From NCBI GenBank assembly GCA_949710005.1, contig OX453276.1:34632947-34696946 (forward strand): a stretch of DNA of 64,000 nucleotides, read 5' to 3'. Of the stretch, positions 56,596-64,000 are shown piece after piece. The position numbers were made by a program, and so were the translations under genes. The notes below the pieces were generated by a model. It had not been told where the DNA came from and did no database searches. It saw nothing but the letters and a program-made list of their open reading frames with translations. The DNA comes from Ricordea florida. Taxonomy: Eukaryota > Cnidaria > Anthozoa > Corallimorpharia > Ricordeidae. The first letter of the stretch is position 1. Every line of letters begins with the position of its first letter.

Positions 56596-57441
56596 TTATG
56601 TGAAGCAGCAGCAACCGCAGCAAGAATAATAACAGCACTTGGCAGGGATGTTATCCGTGTTCCGGGCTTTCAAAAGCATAGAAGCAAACCTCTTCTTAAT
56701 AGCAGCTGAAACCTTATGGCAAAACCCAGCCCTGGAGATGTAATCGGAGGACATACGATGAAGCTGTTTACCGTCAAGAATGGCGTAGTGCCCGGGCAAT
56801 ACAGTGTCCACCTGGCTTGAGAGCTCTTGGAGTCTTCTGCAAGTCTGAACGTAGGCTGTCACGTCACTGAATGGCAGCCAGTCGAAGAGGTAGCCATCAT
56901 ACATTGTATCACCTGTAAACAGAATTCGCGCACGCTCATCTATCAGCCCAATGCTGCCATGTGTGTGGCCTGGAAAATGAAGCACGCGCAAAGACCGGTC
57001 CCCGAGGTTGAAGACGTGGCCTTCCTCTAAAACCTCAGAGGGCTCAGCAGCCTTCACTCTGTAATCTTTGATGTTCCAACCCTCGAAAGGTGGTTGACTG
57101 AATTCACTTTTGCTCAAAAAAATGGTGCATGTTTCGTAGTTGTCTGCTGTGAGTATGGCGTTTGCCTCTAGACTGTGGATGGAGAAACGTTCAAACTGGT
57201 GCAATCCCCCGGAATGATCAAAATGGACATGTGTAGCAACAGCTTGCACAGGTTTACTGCCAATCAACCCATGTTTCTTCAGGAAGCCGGGCAGGTCCCA
57301 CAGTCCTAACCCAGGGTCAGTCACCAGATCTTTGCTTGATCCTTGGACCAACCAAATGTTGGCCTGGTTTGGTGAGGTAAAATAGCGCTCCCGACATAAA
57401 TAAACACCATCCTTAACTTTCTGCACGGTAAAGGGTTCCAT
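56596..57441 (-). CDS. MBLAC2: MBLAC2, metallo-beta-lactamase-fold acyl-CoA hydrolase
   Basis: Single-exon frame of 281 residues, close to the human length. The metal site is complete: H71, H73, D75 and H76 in THVHFDHSGG, H159 in PGHTHG, D178 in FTGDTMYDG and H218 in PGHYA. Other family blocks are NQANIWLVQGS, DPGLGLWDLP, DWLPFSD and YISRAGFCHKVS. The family member in vertebrates hydrolyses palmitoyl-CoA and is itself S-acylated and membrane-associated. The last 13 residues contain seven Cys (KCCYYSCCGCCC), which suits multiple acylation or metal binding. I infer this and did not see it as a family norm. The start at 57441 (MEPFTVQ) has no longer alternative. The gene is transcribed away from the hairpin at 57613. 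Confidence 0.95.
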   Translation of the reverse strand: MEPFTVQKVKDGVYLCRERYFTSPNQANIWLVQGSSKDLVTDPGLGLWDLPGFLKKHGLIGSKPVQAVATHVHFDHSGGLHQFERFSIHSLEANAILTADNYETCTIFLSKSEFSQPPFEGWNIKDYRVKAAEPSEVLEEGHVFNLGDRSLRVLHFPGHTHGSIGLIDERARILFTGDTMYDGYLFDWLPFSDVTAYVQTCRRLQELSSQVDTVLPGHYAILDGKQLHRMSSDYISRAGFCHKVSAAIKKRFASMLLKARNTDNIPAKCCYYSCCGCCCFT

Positions 57442-57528
57442 GTTTTGGTGAGTGTTGTCTTGAGGTCAACCCCACGGTCACGCTATAAAGATATCCCGTG
57501 GTAGACTGGCACTAGTGGTTGTGGCTAA

Positions 57529-57543
57529 ACAAGATGGCGGCTG
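57529..57543 (+). promoter_or_regulatory. YY1-like CAAGATGGCGGC element
   Basis: Matches the YY1 initiator consensus, about 90 bp upstream of the MBLAC2 start codon and in opposite orientation. Its ATG would open only a 9-codon frame on the plus strand. It may mark a shared or divergent promoter. Confidence 0.5.
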
Positions 57544-57612
57544 ACGGGAGGTCAGTCGTTTGACGGAATAGTTTATTCTAGATAACTCGTATCTTCAGTT
57601 ATCAGGAGTCGA

Positions 57613-57660
57613 TACACACAATCGATGTGGCAGAATACCCTGCCACATCGATTGTGTGTA
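57613..57660. repeat. Perfect 21-bp hairpin with 6-nt loop
   Basis: 57613-57633 (TACACACAATCGATGTGGCA plus G) and 57640-57660 are exact reverse complements separated by AATACC. It lies about 170 bp upstream of MBLAC2. It could be a MITE remnant, a cruciform or a small-RNA hairpin. Confidence 0.95.
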
Positions 57661-58590
57661 GCCGGCTACGCGGTACTCAGTGAATACGGCATTAAAATGC
57701 ACTTATCAATTGAAACCCCGACTCCCCCCCCCCCCCAACACCTCGAGCCAAGATGGGGATTTGACTTGACTTCCTTACAAAATCTTAAACTTTCACCCTA
57801 CTGGAGCGTATTGACTGGTAAAATCCCACCCAGGTGGGGAAACCTTTGTTATTCCCTGACTAACTTTGTCAACGTTACATTTCGTTCGAGTTTTCGACTT
57901 CTTTATCGACAAATCGCAAAGGATTATTAATATCTAAGTGTTAAAATGAAAGGAAAGCAATTAGGAAACTTACCTTTGAAAATCAGGCGACAACAAAGCA
58001 CGGCCGAGCAATACATAAAAATACCAGTGATCACGTGAAGAAATTACCGTGAGGAAACTAGGCACGAGTCAAATCCCTACCTCGCTCCCCGACTTCGGTG
58101 GATATGGTAAGCAAATCCCGAGAAAGCCCCGCCCCAGGGCCTTACCACGCTTTCAAATACCATAAAAATCCCCCACAATGACAACAACTGACAAAGAGAA
58201 TGTGTAATATACAGAATATATATACCTCGTTCTTGAAATCGAAAATCACACGTTTACAAAAGGAGATATTTCTATCAAAGTCTACGATTCAATACCGCGC
58301 ACCGCGCGTAGTCAGCTTCTAGGAGACCTCAAATTCTTGAATTTATTCTTTACCGCGTAGCCACAGTTTTCAGTAACGGGGTGAATGCATTGGTAGGGTA
58401 TTCTGCAGTTATTCCCTCTCGCTTTCGTCTTGACGCGCAATTCGCTTGTTATTCTCGTTCTCAGCTAAAACTTCATGACTCCAGAAAAGAAAAATACATT
58501 ATACAACTATATCCCAAGCGAAACATCTGCGATTCCACGAAAACAACCCGGAAGATACAGTGTATGGGCAACACAAGTAATAAATATTAC
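57661..58590. other. Intergenic repeats, no supported gene
   Basis: It includes a C-run followed by CACCTCGAGCCAAGATGGG and, inverted and diverged, CCGACTTCGGTGGATATGG with GCAAATCCCGAG. This suggests an old inverted repeat. Frames here are short and unrecognised. Confidence 0.4.
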
Positions 58591-58591
58591 G

Positions 58592-58642
<51 letters not shown>
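58590..58642. repeat. (TTA)n microsatellite
   Basis: About 17 uninterrupted TTA units. The poly-Tyr, poly-Ile and poly-Asn frames are artefacts. Confidence 0.97.
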
Positions 58643-58644
<2 letters not shown>

Positions 58645-58860
58645 GGGTCGGTCTCCCAGGGGGGTCCTTGTTCTCTTCCAAAATTGCCCTATGTCCATGT
58701 TCCCGCAGCTTTTCCTTGTTTGTTCCCCATAACATATCTGCTTGCCATGTACCCCCTACCCTCAATTCTAACCCCCCCGTTTTTGTTCCCGTGTTCCCTA
58801 AAACCCATAGGATACCCTCATTACTATTATTGTTATTATTATAGCACTGGATACAAAATA
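58643..58860 (+). mobile_element. Repeat with GGTCTCCCAGGGGGGTCC motif, copy 1
   Basis: TCTCCCAGGGGGGTCCTTGT, TGCCCTATGTCCATGTTCCC, TTCCCCATAACATATCTGCT and TACCCTCAATTCTAACCCC match the inverse of 62930-63075. It abuts ATT-type microsatellites on both sides (58590 and 58830). Confidence 0.8.
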
Positions 58861-60341
58861 AAATTGTGCATGGAGCAGTTAGTGATAAGTTTATTACAAC
58901 TTAAACACAAATTTAAAAATACTTTTCTTCTTATAACACAATCCAGATAACCGTCAAATTCCTTGTTCATAAAACAGAATGGATAACGCGTACTTAAAAT
59001 CATATAAAAATGTAAACAATGGTTTCGAAGTTTTATAGTAAAAATTGTTTCATTGTATTCTTCAAAGGGCGAAAACAACGGGAGTTTTATGATACCGACA
59101 ATAGAAGTGTGTTTTATCAATCCGGTGATATTTTCTTGGAATGATTTTCTTTTATAAATAACAGTGTTTGATGCAACAAAGTTATGAAAATGTTTGAGTC
59201 AAAACATTTCTAACATGGGAGTTTGTTTAACTCTCTTGAGATCTGTTCTGCTATATAAAAACGGATGAATATGAGACAAGTAAAGAAAATTCAGAATTAA
59301 CCTGTTATATATTAATCGAATTCTAGAGTTTAAGCAGAGATCCGTAGAGCTGGAAAATCAGTAGAATTATTACAACTTCTATATTTTGTATTCTTGGATT
59401 CACACATTATGTTCACTCGTGTTTCGCACGATAAATATATAAAAATATGTCAACCAATTCAATAAATATATTAAAACACTCTGTAAAATAAATAACAAGT
59501 TACTCATGTATTAAAATTCGTATCCACTCATTCACTCTCCAATAACAAGCCATTCTTTTAAAGCACTCGGTTTGAAGGAACGAAGATTTTCAAAGCCAAA
59601 AAAATTTGGCCATTCCGAAAGAAAAAAATTAACATTAAAAAAATACCTTGACGAGGTGACGTTGTTTCTCCTTCGCTCTCTACTATAAACATTTGTTTCC
59701 TGTTTTATAAACTGGATAAATCTATTCACAATTTAGCTTTGAAAACCTTTTGGCATCGGCAATCCATCAATTTCACGCAGATTTATAAATTAGTTGCCTC
59801 ACACGGCCACTATTGGACAGAAAACACACCCATTTTCGTCAGTGCCAAAATAAATATTTTGTAAGAAAAATTTTCTTTCTAAAATTCCTGTTACTTTTCC
59901 CTGAATTACCATTCTTTCAAAGGTAATTCTGAATTCACAAGTTGTAGGCCTCATTTTACTCTCTTTGTGTCTTATACTTTAAGGCCTTTTTCTTCGTCAC
60001 ACAGTAATGTTTGAACACAAAAAATGACGTACGTTTTGAACGGATGGAAGGTATCCTTATTTACGTTTTTTCGTTTAGGAAAGTCAAATATTCCAAAGCC
60101 ACAAAAGCATCTTTGTGAGAATTTCTGTGGTTTTAAAATTCACTACACGAACAAAGAATAACACCTAAATCGAAAACAATGAACAGCTATAAATTAATTT
60201 TAAAGTTGGGTAAAACGAGATAAGTTGTCCAATTAAAACGGATATAAATGACACATTTTTATAGATCCATACGTAAGAGCGCGACTGGGATATAAATCTC
60301 TGCGAACTGATAAAGAATTTGGGATTTAAAATAGTTTGAAC
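58861..60341. other. 3' flank of the DYRK gene
   Basis: Very AT-rich, with no supported frames. It likely holds the DYRK 3' UTR (minus strand) directly left of 60342. Confidence 0.45.
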
Positions 60342-63564
<3,223 letters not shown>

Positions 63565-63580
63565 TCAAAAACCACAGTAA

Positions 63581-63965
63581 AACATGGTCACACTGTATGG
63601 TTTGATCCACAGATGGAAAAGTTAGAGCCACACTGTATAGTAATACAAACAGTATCACAGTACAGTACTGTTCAGTAGCTTTACAAAGAATGGTCACACT
63701 GCATGGTTTGATCCACAGATAAAAAAGTTAGACCCACACTGCATATTGAAAAAAACAGTACCACAGCACAGTACTGTTCAGTAGCTTTCCAAAGAATGGT
63801 CACACTGCATGGTTTGATCTACAGATGAAAAAGTTAGAACCACACTGTATAGTAAAACAAACAGTACCACAGTACAGTACTGTTCAATAGCTTTCCAAAG
63901 AATGGTCACACTGCATGGTTCGATCGAAAGATGAAAAAGTTAGAACCACATTGCATAGTAAAACA
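63581..63965. repeat. 106-bp satellite, four units (DYRK intron)
   Basis: GAATGGTCACACTGCATGGT starts at 63688, 63794 and 63900, with a variant at about 63582. The unit period is 106. It is the same satellite as at 48245-48610, about 15 kb away in another gene. Confidence 0.92.
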
Positions 63966-64000
63966 AAAATATTTTGACTCGAGTAGCTCAATTGTGAACG

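Noticed and set aside
58381-58950. 189-codon frame with a poly-Tyr stretch
   Set aside because: Runs through the TTA microsatellite and a repeat; no coding signature on either side.

Overview
The window looks like nuclear DNA of a cnidarian, most likely a reef-building (scleractinian) coral. It is AT-rich. Its genes have short exons and consensus GT/AG introns. It carries dense small foldback elements, tRNA-derived SINEs and LINE remnants. Its protein set fits an anthozoan: secreted PAN/EGF/TLDc proteins, a highly acidic secreted repeat protein, and conserved housekeeping genes. No species was assigned, and no database search was possible.

Left part (1-25.7 kb, minus strand): a cluster of three related secreted-protein genes, here called A, B and C. 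Each starts with a signal peptide plus PAN/apple exon, followed by a 150-bp exon with a fibrinogen-like start. Gene A (935 to 139) runs off the left edge. Gene B (14236 to 10039) adds one EGF exon and TLDc-like exons that end in a stop codon. Gene C (25674 to 19410) adds four EGF exons of 123 bp each and has no visible 3' end of its own. All of these introns are phase 1, so exons could be shared or shuffled. The gene A region (1 to about 3.56 kb) and the gene B 5' region (12.28 to about 16.95 kb) are copies of one duplicated segment, and several insertions are present in only one copy. A 488-bp near-perfect palindrome interrupts the last TLDc exon of gene B.

Middle (26.7-32.15 kb): a nearly intact Ty3/gypsy-type LTR retrotransposon with 333-bp LTRs, a TATAC target duplication and one 1565-codon Gag-Pol frame. 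No tRNA primer site was recognised. The sequence just after the 5' LTR is complementary to the presumed start of its own transcript, which suggests self-priming.

Right part: SLC25A32-like mitochondrial folate/FAD carrier (33954-38403, plus, 11 exons, 314 aa). A secreted, very acidic Glu/Asp/Ala repeat protein (45051-50626, plus, 4 exons, 603 aa), a candidate biomineralisation matrix protein. Mitochondrial fission factor MFF (52258-54440, plus, 2 exons, 229 aa). MBLAC2 (57441-56596, minus, single exon, 281 aa). The C-terminal exons of a class II DYRK kinase (63560-60342, minus; the 5' part lies off the right edge). Two of the housekeeping genes (carrier and MFF) concern mitochondria, but nothing shows that they are co-regulated. 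Intergenic and intronic DNA is mostly decayed repeats, listed individually below.
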